Source: Alisma plantago-aquatica | Taxonomy: Eukaryota > Streptophyta > Magnoliopsida > Alismatales > Alismataceae | Assembly (NCBI GenBank): GCA_963693085.1 | Contig: OY856410.1 | Span: 1,397,454,363-1,397,518,362 of the forward strand | DNA: 64,000 nt | Direction of reading: 5' to 3' | Shown: positions 1 to 11,866 of the stretch, in pieces | Position numbering within the stretch: the stretch's first letter is position 1 | How the letters are laid out: each line of letters begins with the position of its first letter | The notes under the pieces: model-generated | Database searches by the model: none | What the model was told of the DNA's origin: nothing | The model's input: only the letters and a program-made list of their open reading frames with translations | Position numbers and translations under genes: made by a program

Positions 1-620
<620 letters not shown>

Positions 621-2636
621 TATTACCACTAGAGTACATGTCTTCTAGGCATATTTTCCATTATATCAGACATGTATTTACTACCCAAGATCTAAATGTA
701 TTAAAGCCTTACGATATACTACCAAAGAGTTGGATCATTATACCATGTGATCTACTACTCAAGAGTTGGATCACTATCATGTACTTTACAACCAAAGAGT
801 TGAAGTATTTAGATATAATGGAACAGATACATTATGTTTCACGTGTTTGAGACTATATATAGAAAATGAACAAGATGAAATCCAAGTATATTTTTTCTAT
901 CATATGCCAAGAATACATATAATGCAACTATATTATATAGTAGCCTAGGTACGAAGTAATGCCTACCTTGGAAAAGACAAATATAATCACTACATCTTCC
1001 TCATGTCAACCACATTCTATGTTTATCATGAGAATTATCTCATTTCATAAAACTTAGACCATATTATCTAAATGTATTTCTACTGTTCCATCTATGACAT
1101 ATTCCAACAAGGCTTTAAACATATGATCTAGAACTAATCCCTCTTCTAGCCTTGGTGTTACTCACTTTCACTTAGGTGCAAGACTACCTCCTACTCGTAC
1201 ATATGTCAGGACAAATTTTCCTATTAACGTGCCACTAGGAGGAGGTTAGGCTTTCTAACCACAACCTAACCTCACGGGTTTAGGATTTTGCCTCCTCCAT
1301 AGGTCCTTTTCCCATTCTTGGGTTGACCCACCCTAGGTCAAAACACCAACCCTAGGACTCAAGTTCAAAGTTTCATAATTTTATTTTTACATAACCATTG
1401 ATTACTTATGTCTTATCTTTACTTATTCTAAAACCCCTCACATACATCATTCATGTATTACTCCACGTACCATGCATGGGGATACTAGGGTATCCAAACT
1501 CATTGTGTTTTGTCTTTCCTCTTTCCATTAATTAAGGCTTATTTGGGATAGGGTTAAAATTTTACTCATACTTCTCCCATAACCCAAGATTATATTTTGG
1601 GGTTAGGGTAAGGGACTACACCTTGAATCTTAGATTCTCTATATCATTTGACCCAGTTAGGGTTTTCCCTAAACCAACCCTAGTTCCATCTAAGGTTTAC
1701 CCCTATAGGGACAAACCCATATAGTCCTCTTTTGTTGACTTTATCATTATTCTCACATTGCATGTATATTAATTGGTAGAGGATGTCTTAACCCCAATAC
1801 TCATAACCCTAATCTCACATAGGGGAGAAGAAAACAATTGTTAGGTAGGATTGCAATTTTACTTATCAAATTCAAGCCTTATATTTATATATTTCAAATT
1901 CACTAAAAATTGAAGATATTACAACGGGGGCATCGAGATCATCCCATTAGTTGTATGTGATCCCACTAGTTGATAGGTGTTGACTCTCTCCTGTGGTAGA
2001 ATAGCTAGAGAATAAGAACAGTGAGTTGGTCTCTCTCATAAATGAGTGAGAGTGAATGACTTTTCTTCGAGAAAAAATAGCAATTTGCAGTCATGGCACA
2101 TTATTAGTATACAACTATGACAAATGTTTGTTTGACCAACAGAGGACACACATCTTCTCTCTCAACTAGAGAGAGTTTGTTGTTGATGACGGTATGTCAA
2201 ATTCTACTTAGAGGAGTCAACTAAAATGAGTATAACAATGCAACTATGGGGTAGATGACCTCGTCATGAGTAGAGTTGGTTGAGTCAGTGGTCGAAGAGA
2301 CAATAAGTATGGACACATGCGTGCGTAAAATCCCTACCACCAACAGAGGTATTGTGAGGAGAAACTATAAAGAAGATTTTTGTACTAATCGGGTGTAATT
2401 CTCTCCTTTCTTACTCTAGAGTGGGGAGCTATCCAGATTTAAGGATAACTAAATTTGGGTAGGGGGGTTTACTCTTGTCACACAATGCTTGTTGGTCAAC
2501 ATTGTTCTAGATTTTTTCTTCTTGTCTTGGAAAGAATTTTCCATGTCAAATCTTACAACTTCAGTTTTCCACACCATCATCTCTTTGACCCTTAATTCTT
2601 AACAACCTTATTCTACTTTGCACTCAAATACTTATT
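621..2636. other. AT-rich DNA without recognisable gene
   Basis: Open frames here (for example 638-850 plus) are short, overlap in several frames and match no family I know. Around 700-800 the phrase CAAAGAGTTG or CAAGAGTTGGATCA recurs three times, so the open frame covers a minor repeat. The part at 1150-1850 is rich in CCCTAG and CCTAACC words, as seen in degraded LTRs, but I could not find a partner copy in the window. Confidence 0.5.
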
Positions 2637-3289
2637 CTATATTATTCCCGTTGATGACATGTTCCAACATAATGATATCGCCATCTCCAAGTAAGACCTT
2701 AAGGCATTGAACTGGTCGACTGACGTTGATCTTTGCACTTGAGAATTGGTGATGGTAATATGTCTAGCAGCACCATAGCCTTGTATATTGCTTGTAGATT
2801 CTCGTAGGAACATATGTTTCGGGGTTTTAGCAGAAGCGTGATGAACCAGGGTATATTTCGTTATTTTCTGATAGAGTGGTGGTTACCAAGAAGAGCCGCA
2901 CTAAATGCGTAACGATAATTACAGCCAAATTGAATCTGGCATATCTCATGGCATGCCAAGAACATAACACGTGCTGGTCGATCGTCCGAGATGGTGAGGC
3001 AAGGCCATGATCAGTGAGTAACAATTCCATCATTGCTCGTCAAGAAAGGACGATGAAGCAAAGAGCAATTCACACCGCGTTGACCACAACCTCTAAACCA
3101 CGCTGCAAGACGATAGCCACGACTTAGTAAATCATGGTTTTCTACTGCCGACATCCCGTTTTGGATTGCAATAAGGGACAAACAAAATTCGGCAAGATGT
3201 TGTCCTACATCTGATCTCCCACTTTGGTTTTGGTTTCCTAAAATGAGTAAAGCTTGTTTTATGGTGCAATTCATTGATGTGATGGACAT
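2637..3289 (-). pseudogene. Frameshifted relic of an unrecognised protein-coding region
   Basis: Three consecutive minus-strand frames look like one ancestral protein. The first frame (3289 to about 3020) ends near HRPFLTSNDG. The second (about 3030-2830) runs from MELLLTDHGL to EIYPGSS. The third (about 2829-2637) runs from PKHMFLRES to NMSSTGII. Two single-step frameshifts, near 3020 and 2828, would join them into about 210 residues. Composition is balanced (Trp, Cys, Met, His present; little low-complexity), and GC content is higher than in the AT-rich surroundings, which favours decayed coding DNA. There is no transposon motif, zinc knuckle or catalytic signature that I know. It could be a duplicated exon block of a host gene carried here by a transposon, or an unfamiliar transposon gene. 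I do not recognise the family and assign no function. Confidence 0.45.
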
Positions 3290-4389
3290 TTAAAAGACAA
3301 ACCATATGGACCGTTGAAAAGCATGGCCAACATTAGCATGATTTAGCCGGTCCAATTGGGGTGTACTTAGAGTCCGAACATCCAATCATAGACTATGGGT
3401 GTAAGTGGTATGGGTACAGTGCGGGTCTAGTTACACCCATATCCATAGACATCTAAATCTAGCAGGTCTGAGTTCGGTTGTACATCTATATAATAAAAAT
3501 TTAGACTCACGCTGTATCCGTAGCTATAATATTAACAGATATACATGCGGATATATCGGTAAATGACTCTATATAAAATGTTAACTGCAACATGTTTGAT
3601 ATATTTTTATACAACAAGCTATTTTTTTAATATAAGATATTAACATCATATAATCATATTAATAATACAATACTTTGTAGGTTGGAGATAAGTAAGTTAA
3701 TTGTTTACATATTTGTAGTCATTTGTCGTAACATTTGAGTTATTTACATATTTTGTTATTATTTCATTTAAATTTATGTTGTTTTGATTATGATTATAAT
3801 TAGAATAGTTAGTTGTCAACTAGATGACTTGTCTCAAATTTATTTTTATTAAAATTATACTTAATCTCAACTAATATATAGATTAGACTAGTAAAATAAT
3901 GTAGTATACAAATAGTTATTTATATATAGCGGGTATATGAGTCTCGCGGGCTTGGATTTTAAAATATTCATCAGTAGTAGGTCCGTTTATATACAACTCT
4001 ATGTCGGTCTACGAAAATACGGATACAAAAATTTATACCTATGATAGATTTTTAAAGGATCCAGATACGCTGGTGCGCGGGTATACCTAGAGCTATTTAG
4101 AGCTCTAAGATAGACAGGTCGCAAGTTGAAGCCCATGCACGTATGTGGACATGTCCTAAAAAAAAACACAACCCAACATTCATTTTTATATTGATTTTCG
4201 TTGGTCGCTAGTATAGAAAAATTACTCGGATGTGATTGAAGTACTTATCGCTGTCTATAACAGATATACGCATAGCTCTTAACTTAGCAACATTTAATCG
4301 TCAATCGCTAAGAAAAATAATTTGGGGAATTTCACCCCTTAAGATAATAAGGAGGGAAAAAGGGCAGTAGGCTTAACCAGCTCAGCTAG
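3290..4389. other. AT-rich DNA, possible degraded non-autonomous element
   Basis: No coding signal. At 3395-4095 the text opens with ATGGGTGTAAGTGGTATGGG and closes with GTGCGCGGGTATACC, and words such as GCGGGT and ATACCCGT-like variants recur at both ends. This could be a degraded hAT-type non-autonomous element. I cannot define exact termini or a target duplication. Confidence 0.3.
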
Positions 4390-4763
4390 TTGTCAAGGGC
4401 TTAATCATCAATTTCTAAGACAAGACGTGTATCAAAGATGAATATTTGTTTGTATGTGGTGATACTAGGAAGGTTTCCTTTTTCCGAATCTGTGAAACTT
4501 ACGAGATAAGTATATTTCATTATATATGTGTTACAAAGAGTATGCCCCTTTATGTAGGAGAAGAGATTCTTTTTTAAATATAGTATGAGAGAGGATGATA
4601 AAGTAAAATACACATGAGAGAACTAATAAATACAATGAATGGATGATAGAAACTCACAGACTATCAATATAAATACTATCAATGTTAAGTTTGATTGACA
4701 AATCAATGAATAGATTAATTGACAATTAATTCATATTGAGACTCTAAAAAAAAGAAACTAACA
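4390..4763 (-). repeat. 3' LTR of copia-A
   Basis: Read on the minus strand it starts TGTTAGTTTC directly after the tract CTTGGGGGACA at 4774-4764. It contains an ACTATATTTAAAA TATA-like box near 4575 and, about 60 bases further on, a TTTGTAACACATATATAATG stretch that would suit the R region and poly(A) site. The far end (about 4390-4440) is uncertain because no second copy is present. Confidence 0.65.
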
Positions 4764-7700
4764 TGTCCCCCAAGTTCGAGATGGATCAAAACATTTGAGT
4801 TTGAAAATGAGAATGTTCTGTCTAGTCGACGGAAGTGACTTTGTAAAGACATCAACAATTTGATCTATCGAAGATATATGAGGTAAAGGGATGTCACCAA
4901 CATGTAGTTTTTCTTGTATGAAGTGGCAATCTGCTTCATTGTGTTTGTTCTATCATTGAACACTAGATTTTTCACAATATAAATGACAATTCTATTATCA
5001 TAAAATATTGAAGTATTATTATTTATAACAACACACATGAGGAAGAGAAGCAATCCCAAGCGGAAGATCTCAGTTGTTGTTTCAAAGATAGCTCTATATT
5101 CTGCATCATGACTAGATCTTGTAGTGACATCTTGCTTCCTGCTATGCCAACAATTAGTGATAGTCTCAAAAATAAACAAAAACCTATCCTAGAGTATATG
5201 ATGTTTGGGCAACCAACCCAATCTATATTGAAATATATTCTAAGGATGAGATCTGAAGTTCTTCACATCATAAGTGATCTTTGTATTGTCCTTAGGACAT
5301 AATGAAGAATTCACAAAATAGCATAATAATGAGATTGACAAGGAGCAATCATGAACCGACTAGCAATGCACACTGCATAAGAAATATCAGGTATAGTGAT
5401 TGTCAAGTAGATGATTGAGCAACTAATTACTTGTATCGAGTACCATCTAATAGAAGTGTCTCATCATTAGGAGTGAATTTTCCATGCAGCTCCAGTGGTG
5501 TCTCAACTTTTCTATCATTGAAAATGGTTTCCCTAAAAATTACTTCAGATACATACCTTCTATTGACATATAAAAATACTAGAATGATTTTATTGGATCT
5601 CAAGAACTAAGAAATAATGAAGGACTCCTAGATCTTTCATTTGAAAATGGCTCGCTAAGAACTTTTATAACATAGTGATACCAATAATGTCATCTCCAGT
5701 GATGATCATGTCATCAACATAGACAAGAAGAATGACATGCCCTTCTGTCGATGTCCTAACAAACATCGAGTGGTCATGAGTACTCTTTTATATAACATGC
5801 TTATTTCATAGCTTGATGAATCCACTTAAACCATGCTATAGGAGTCTACTTAAGCCCATACAAGGCTCTTTAAATACAACAAAGATGTCCTAGAGGAATT
5901 GTTAAACCTGGTGGAGGTTGCATGCATATTGTCTCTACAAGCACATCATGCACAAAAGCATTGTTTACATTCATCTGAAAAAGAGATCACCAGAAAGAAG
6001 TTGCAATAGCTAAAATAAATGAATTCTCGACATATGAGAATCAGGGATAAACATTTCTTCATGATATATGCCAGGCTCTTACGAAAATACCTAAGCAACA
6101 AGAGGAGCCTTGTATCTGCTAACTGCTCCATCCAGACACCACTTGGTTTTATATATCCATTTACAAGTAGTTGATTTTATTGAGGATGGCAACGAAATTA
6201 CCTTCCATGTACCAATCTTCTCAAAAGCCTAAAACTCCCCAGCCATAGTATGATGCCATTTTGACTGACTTGTTGCTTGTTGATGTGTATATGGCACATT
6301 TTCTAAATATGAAGTAGACAAAAAAGTTGCAAACTCAACACTATTATGATCAAAAGTATCACCTTAATCATCATATGCATACCTATGTGTGTCTAGTCCA
6401 ATGTGTGTACTACGCCTAGGACCCAAAGTATCTTCAAGAGTGGGGGTAGGAGGTAGATGTGTGTGGTTGGTGTTAATAACATGATCATTAGTATGAAAAT
6501 GTGTCTCAAAAGAGAGGATGTCAATAGGTGAGAACACCTCATCATGTTTCAATATAGAATTCACATTCGTGGTTTTAAGCCTTTCATGTGTGCCATGCAT
6601 TAGTACTCGTTCATGCACTAATTCATCTAAACTAACTAATATGGGAATGTCATTTAAATATGTTTGAAGAAGACCATTTATGGAAAGAAACTGTAAATAA
6701 TGAGACTTAGAGAAAAATAAGAAGTTCCTTTAATGAATGGTACATTTCTTGATGTAAACATACGTCTAGTAGGAGGGTGATAACAACGATATCCCTTGTG
6801 CTTTAAAGTATAGCCAACAAAAGCACAAAAAATTAACTTGGGTGATAGTTTGTCTCTCTTATGTCAGGAAGAAGGACAACAACTATAGATCCAAAAGCTC
6901 TAAAAAAGGAGTAATCTGGAGTTACAGAAAAAAACTTTGGAAGAGAAAAATCCCACTCAAAATAGGTTTTGGCATCCTATTGATAATGTGGATGGATACA
7001 ACAACAACCTCTATCTAATATGATTGAGGAGCGGAAGCATAGAAAAGAAAGGATCTAACTATTTCAAAAATATAGCGATGATTCCTCTCTATCACACAAT
7101 TTTGCTAATGAGTGTGTGGGAAGTATGCCTACCACTGAGTGACATGGTCCTATAATATAGAGCACAAGACCGAACAAGTATATTCACATGCATTATCAGA
7201 TCAAAATTTATTGATACGCTTATGATATTTATATAAACCCAATTGGTAAAATGGGGTATATGGAAAGCAACTCTGAGTGATTCTTTATTAAGTATATAAA
7301 GGTATAGCCTACATAGACATCAATGGTAATAAAATAATACTAAAAATCACAGTGAGATTCGGTTGGTGTTGGACCCCAAAATATCATAAGGAACAAGTTT
7401 AACTATGAAATATTATTTACTTAATGATTTTGAGAAAGGTAGTTGCAATTTTTTTGTAGTTTGTAATTGATACAAGGTCTTAATTCAAAACTGAAAATTG
7501 ACCCAAGAGTCTTGACTCAAGAAGAATTCTAAGACATAACTCTAACATGTGGCCCAGACATCGATGCCATAGAAAAATTGGAGACAAAGTGAAAGTAGTG
7601 GCTACAATAGTTAAAGGAGATATTAGAACAGATAATTGACTAACCTGATATAAATATCCCCTCTGATGTGCTCGACCAATGACCTCCTTAGTACCTGAAT

Positions 7701-8057
7701 CCTTCACAATACAAAAAGAGGAACCAAACACTACTTTTTAACTCATATCACATATTGATGATGAAAAATATAAAATCATCATGAAATCTAATATGTTTAT
7801 AATAAATGGTACATTAAAATGCCTTCTTTATTGTTGAGTCTCCCAATATTCTTAATAGGAAAAGATTCTCCATTAGTAGTGTGACAAGGATCCATATGAG
7901 TAGTAGGAGAGCACGATGTAAGGAATGTATCATCATGAGTCATATGTTTGGATGTCCCAAAGTCCATATACCAAATATTAGAATCTTTCTTTTTTGAAAA
8001 AGTCAATGATGCTACATCCGCTTGACCAAAATATTGCATTTGTTGGTGCATATGCAA
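4764..8057 (-). pseudogene. Copia-A pol remnant (protease, integrase, RT, RNase H)
   Basis: This is the polyprotein that copies and integrates a Ty1-copia element. Seen in order on the minus strand: a protease region at 8057-7797 where the family's W-x-LDSGAS reads YMDFGTSKHMT, so the catalytic Asp-Ser context is altered; a GAG-pre-integrase block with LWHRCLGH at 7731-7480; integrase remnants near 7200-6900 ending in ERNHRYIFEIVRSFLF; reverse transcriptase with QMNVNNAFVHDVL and ALYGLK at about 5990-5820 and an intact YVDDMIITGDD near 5725-5703; and RNase H at about 5180-4865 with SRKQDVTTRSSHDAEYRA, FYDNRIVIYI and FNDRT. Stops and frameshifts interrupt every domain, so no functional product is expected. 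Family placement is secure; the subfamily is not determined. Confidence 0.9.
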
Positions 8058-9060
8058 TATTTTTTAAAAGTGAAGTGAAGGTGAGGTTGATGTATAGGTT
8101 GTAGCAGCCTTTTTAGGAGCACACTTATTTAAAGATTTTATTCTTTTTTTAGGATGTGAATTCCAACAAGTTATCTCGTTGTGACCTACTTTCTTACAAT
8201 ACACACAAGTCTTTAAATAAGTCCCTTTTAAAGAAGATATTGGAGAAAAAATTGTTGAGATAGCCTCCTAAGTGGTAGGGATAGGAGACACATGGATTAG
8301 AATGAGCCCACTAGTAGAAGAGGATAATGTCTTCATACGTCTATCCGTAGTTATGATCTCTACCAATGCATCCTAGAGACAAGGAAATGGATCACATACA
8401 ATAAGTTATCTTACAAAAGTTTGGAACTCTAAATGAAGACCAATGGTTAATTCATGTATTTGTTTACGATCAGACTATCCATATTGTTTGACTGTGCATA
8501 GTACAAGTTTTGCATGTGGATCAAAGGGAAGGACACTTAGACTTTGTAACCCTCCAAATCTTCATTGTCTCTATGTGAAAATGACATATTATCGATTCTT
8601 GTTGAGACCCGACCATAATGTCACAGCGGAGTTGAAATTTACGGATAGAATCTTTTTCAAGAAAATTGTATGAAATGTTACTCCATACTTGAGCAATAAA
8701 AATCTCTCTATCTTAATAATTATGTTTGATGGCATGATGAATTGAGTTCAAAATATAGGATCTAACATGTTGATCACAAAGTTGCTATTTTATATAAACT
8801 AGATTGGCTTTCTCCACTTGGCATGTCAGTGCCACTTCCTTTCCTACTACATCACGAATAGTCGATACAATTTCTACAAGTTTGGCATTGGGAAGTTTTG
8901 TTTGTCCAAAAGTATAGTCCTCTAAGTTTACACCAAATAGAGTAATATAGTCAACATGGGTATGAACCTCTCAACATGACTTAAATCCATATCCACCATG
9001 TTGTGAAGTTATCTTCACTATGCATATCAATTAAGATATCAAAATAAATACTTAAGAGAG
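8058..9060 (-). pseudogene. Copia-A gag remnant with intact zinc-knuckle motif
   Basis: Minus-strand text resembles the UBN2-type gag of plant copia elements, which forms the virus-like particle and binds element RNA. A stretch TIGLHLEFQTF (about 8450-8415) is the family block usually written IGLHPEF. Downstream, near 8215-8155, CVYCKKVGHNEITC is a complete C-x2-C-x4-H-x4-C zinc knuckle. The upstream half, towards 9060, is badly frameshifted. The start codon cannot be chosen. Its upstream neighbour is the gypsy-A LTR, so leader and 5' LTR are missing. Confidence 0.8.
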
Positions 9061-9127
9061 CAAAATTAAACTTCTATTCCTAATAATAGATTTAAAGATT
9101 TAGATATTGTATTTATGGAGGAAGATG

Positions 9128-11853
9128 TGATAAACTATAACATCCTTGAAACCAATGAGGTAATATATCAAGTGGTTTTTTTAGGGTTATAGAATTTAAT
9201 TATCAAGACCAAGAAAATATGCAACTCAAAACTATATTGATAACATAGTCATTTACATAAGCATTTCTTACAAGAAATTTTTACATATTTTTACATGACC
9301 CATCGGTCTAGCAACACTACAAAAACTAGAAAACCAAATATGGTATTGATATTACTTCCAAGATCTTTCAAGATAGTTTATGACATGATACATGCATACA
9401 CCTGCATCCACATAATTAACCTATGGTGCCATGGCCCAAATCGGAGAACGATAGTTATATAGTTGTATAAATATGGTTGATAGAAAAGAAAAAGATAGAA
9501 GAAAGACATTATTATTTAACTGTGATATATTCTTAATCATTTATTCAGATGACAACAATATCAAAAGAAAATAGATTAATATTGAAGAGCACCATGAAAC
9601 ATAAACTAGTCATAGTGGTATTTTGTTTTTTTTTCATCTATAAAGCTTAATGAGTGGGATACTTTATTCTATAAATGAGTTTAATTACAACTCTCATAGA
9701 AGACGTCAATTCACATTGGGCAACTGGCTTGTAACCAAAAAAAACTTGCTTAGCCAAGACTTAGGTCGTTAGAGTTACCAAATCACCTATAAGTACTCTG
9801 GCACACCCTCAACCACTCGTTCACACTGCATGCTCTATACAATGAACAAGATTACCACATGCAGCCATCGGTCACATTTCCAAGATCAAAGAAGGTGATC
9901 CTTGCATAAAGTGTCACTTGGAGTATAATTAGTTAGCATGCCTAATGTTTGTAGGAGATTATTCCTCATTACTAACATGATGATGAGTAATTGTACATGA
10001 CCAATGCAAGTGTGGGTCTGAGTACGGTAGAGCATTATACTTATCCATCCTTGACTCTAAAGGATTTAGATCCAGATCCCAAAATGTATCAATCTTCGGT
10101 CAAGACATGCCGATACTATTACGTATCCCAATATGAATCTTAGATTAAAAGGAAATCATCAAAGATACACAACTCAATCTGATGGATATTCAAAGTCAAA
10201 GATATCAAACGTTAGCCTTGAATAAATGAATCACTTGTTAGTATTTTACGATGAAACCTTAACTTTAAAATGTGGGATTGTGGTTTTGAATCAAAGATAT
10301 ATATGGCCAGGAGCATGCAAGAGGTTAGGGAGTCCCCCATGTAAACACAGAATAAATTCAATAACTTTTCCTCTTTATTGGATACATGCATTAGTGAAAC
10401 AGGCTCCTAGTCACCTTTGAAATGTCTGATTAAACTCCACTTTCCAACAATATCACATGATTCAATTAATAGGGAGAATAAAGAAAAGTGAAATAAAAGA
10501 AGAATAGAACTAGAATGCACAAATACAAGACTAATTATCATCTAGAATCTTAATCCAATTTGAAAGGATAATAGGGAGAAATATATGGAAGGCATTACCT
10601 AATGAAACGAATCCATAAATAGTCATATCTAACTTATCAATAAAGGTTTGTCTATTTTTTTATCATATATTCCTTCTTTACAAAGCACATGGAGTATGCT
10701 TATACTCTATCTTAATATACTACCTTACCATACTAAACCATGTTTTGCATTGATGTTGATATAATAGATTATTATAAGAACAGAGTACCATATTAAACAA
10801 TACTAGACCATTAAAACCATAGTTTTTATTGATGTTCATATATGAGATTATTATAAGAACTAAGGACCATATGTTTCCTTGAAGTGTGATGTTGAACCAT
10901 GTTAAATATATAGAGAGGAGATCAAATTCTAAGAGTATTTTGATAGAATTTCAGCTTACAATATATTCTTATAAAAGTGAGATAGCTCAGAGAAAGAGAG
11001 AATAAACATTCAAAATGATATCTTGGAATCACATGTAGGAATCAAAACTTTGGAGATGATAGACTATACTTCCAAAGTAACTCTCCTATTCAACATATTC
11101 TTCAAGCTAAAATTCCTCTTAGTGGTGGAAGAGGGAACAATTTATGGTTTCTAAAGAGAGAGATTATTGTCTTTGAGGAATAAAAAGGTGCAAGGGGAAG
11201 TTTTCTTTCATATATTGACAAGAACTTTGAAATATGAATTATGTTTAGTGGAGATGGATTCTATTTATAGGGGTGTGGGAGGATAGCATGGTCCTACTTA
11301 CAAAATGTATGTATGTAACACATGGTTATTTGTGTGTCATCATAAGAGAGATGATTTGTAGTTCAATAACATATGTATTATTATATGTTATATTAAGAGA
11401 GATAATTCATGGTTAGATGAAACATGGATGCATATGTGTCACCTTAATATATCTATCAATGACTAGTTAACACATGGTAGGATATGTGTCAAACATCAGG
11501 ATGTGCTAGGTTCTTAAGAGATAAGCACGTCACTACCCTACTTGCTTTACCAAGTAGTGTGCTTGCACAAGCTACTTACATGTTGGCCAGCTACATGCTT
11601 GTTTATATAAGAACCTTGCTTGCCACCTAGCTACCTGCTTGTGTGCTTAGCCACCAAACCGTTATTTTTTAGAAATAGATAAAAAGTACCACAATTATAT
11701 TCACAATATATAAAAACTTTTAAATAGATCTTAATAAGTTATTTTAGTATTATAATAAATTTTGTTAACAAATTCCAAAAGAAGCTTATTTTTAAACATA
11801 ACCATGAATAAGAAGTTTTTATTTGATCACAATTCATAATATTACTTATAATA
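9128..11853 (-). repeat. 3' LTR of gypsy-A (left copy)
   Basis: It aligns with 16497-18286 through most of its length. Shared landmarks are TTACTTCCAAGATCTTTCAA (9352 and 16704), CTTTACAAAGCACATGGAGT (about 10676 and 17532) and TAAGAGAGATGATTTGTAGT (about 11344 and 18221). It ends on the plus strand at ATTACTTATAATA next to a polypurine tract. On the minus strand a TTATATAAAC box near 11600 is a plausible LTR promoter. It carries about 0.5 kb absent from the right copy. Confidence 0.88.
9447..9965. repeat. About 0.5 kb insertion in the left gypsy-A LTR
   Basis: Before it both LTRs read through CCTATGG and GCCCAAA, and after it both read ATTACTAACATGAT. The right copy has only about 25 bases between these landmarks, the left about 500. 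No terminal inverted repeats or clear target duplication were found, so it may be an unclassified insertion or, less likely, a deletion in the right copy. Confidence 0.6.
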
Positions 11854-11866
11854 CCCCCAAAAGAAC
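11854..11866 (-). other. Polypurine tract of gypsy-A
   Basis: Minus-strand AAGTTCTTTTGGGGG lies directly before the 3' LTR start. This is the usual position and composition for the primer of plus-strand synthesis. Confidence 0.7.

Larger units (their letters stand above)
4390..9127 (-). mobile_element. Copia-A: degenerate Ty1-copia retrotransposon, 5' end lost
   Basis: On the minus strand the order is gag, zinc knuckle, protease, integrase, reverse transcriptase, RNase H, polypurine tract, 3' LTR. Integrase before reverse transcriptase is the Ty1-copia order. The 3' LTR begins TGTTAG at 4763, just after the polypurine tract. No matching 5' LTR or primer-binding site is seen on the right: the sequence changes to the gypsy-A LTR at about 9128. 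All genes carry many stops and frameshifts, so the element is old and dead. Confidence 0.9.

Noticed and set aside
4085..4170. Possible SINE end: GGTCGCAAGTTGAAGCCC resembling a tRNA B box, followed by an A run
   Set aside because: The B-box match is imperfect, no convincing A box lies upstream, and no target duplication is seen.
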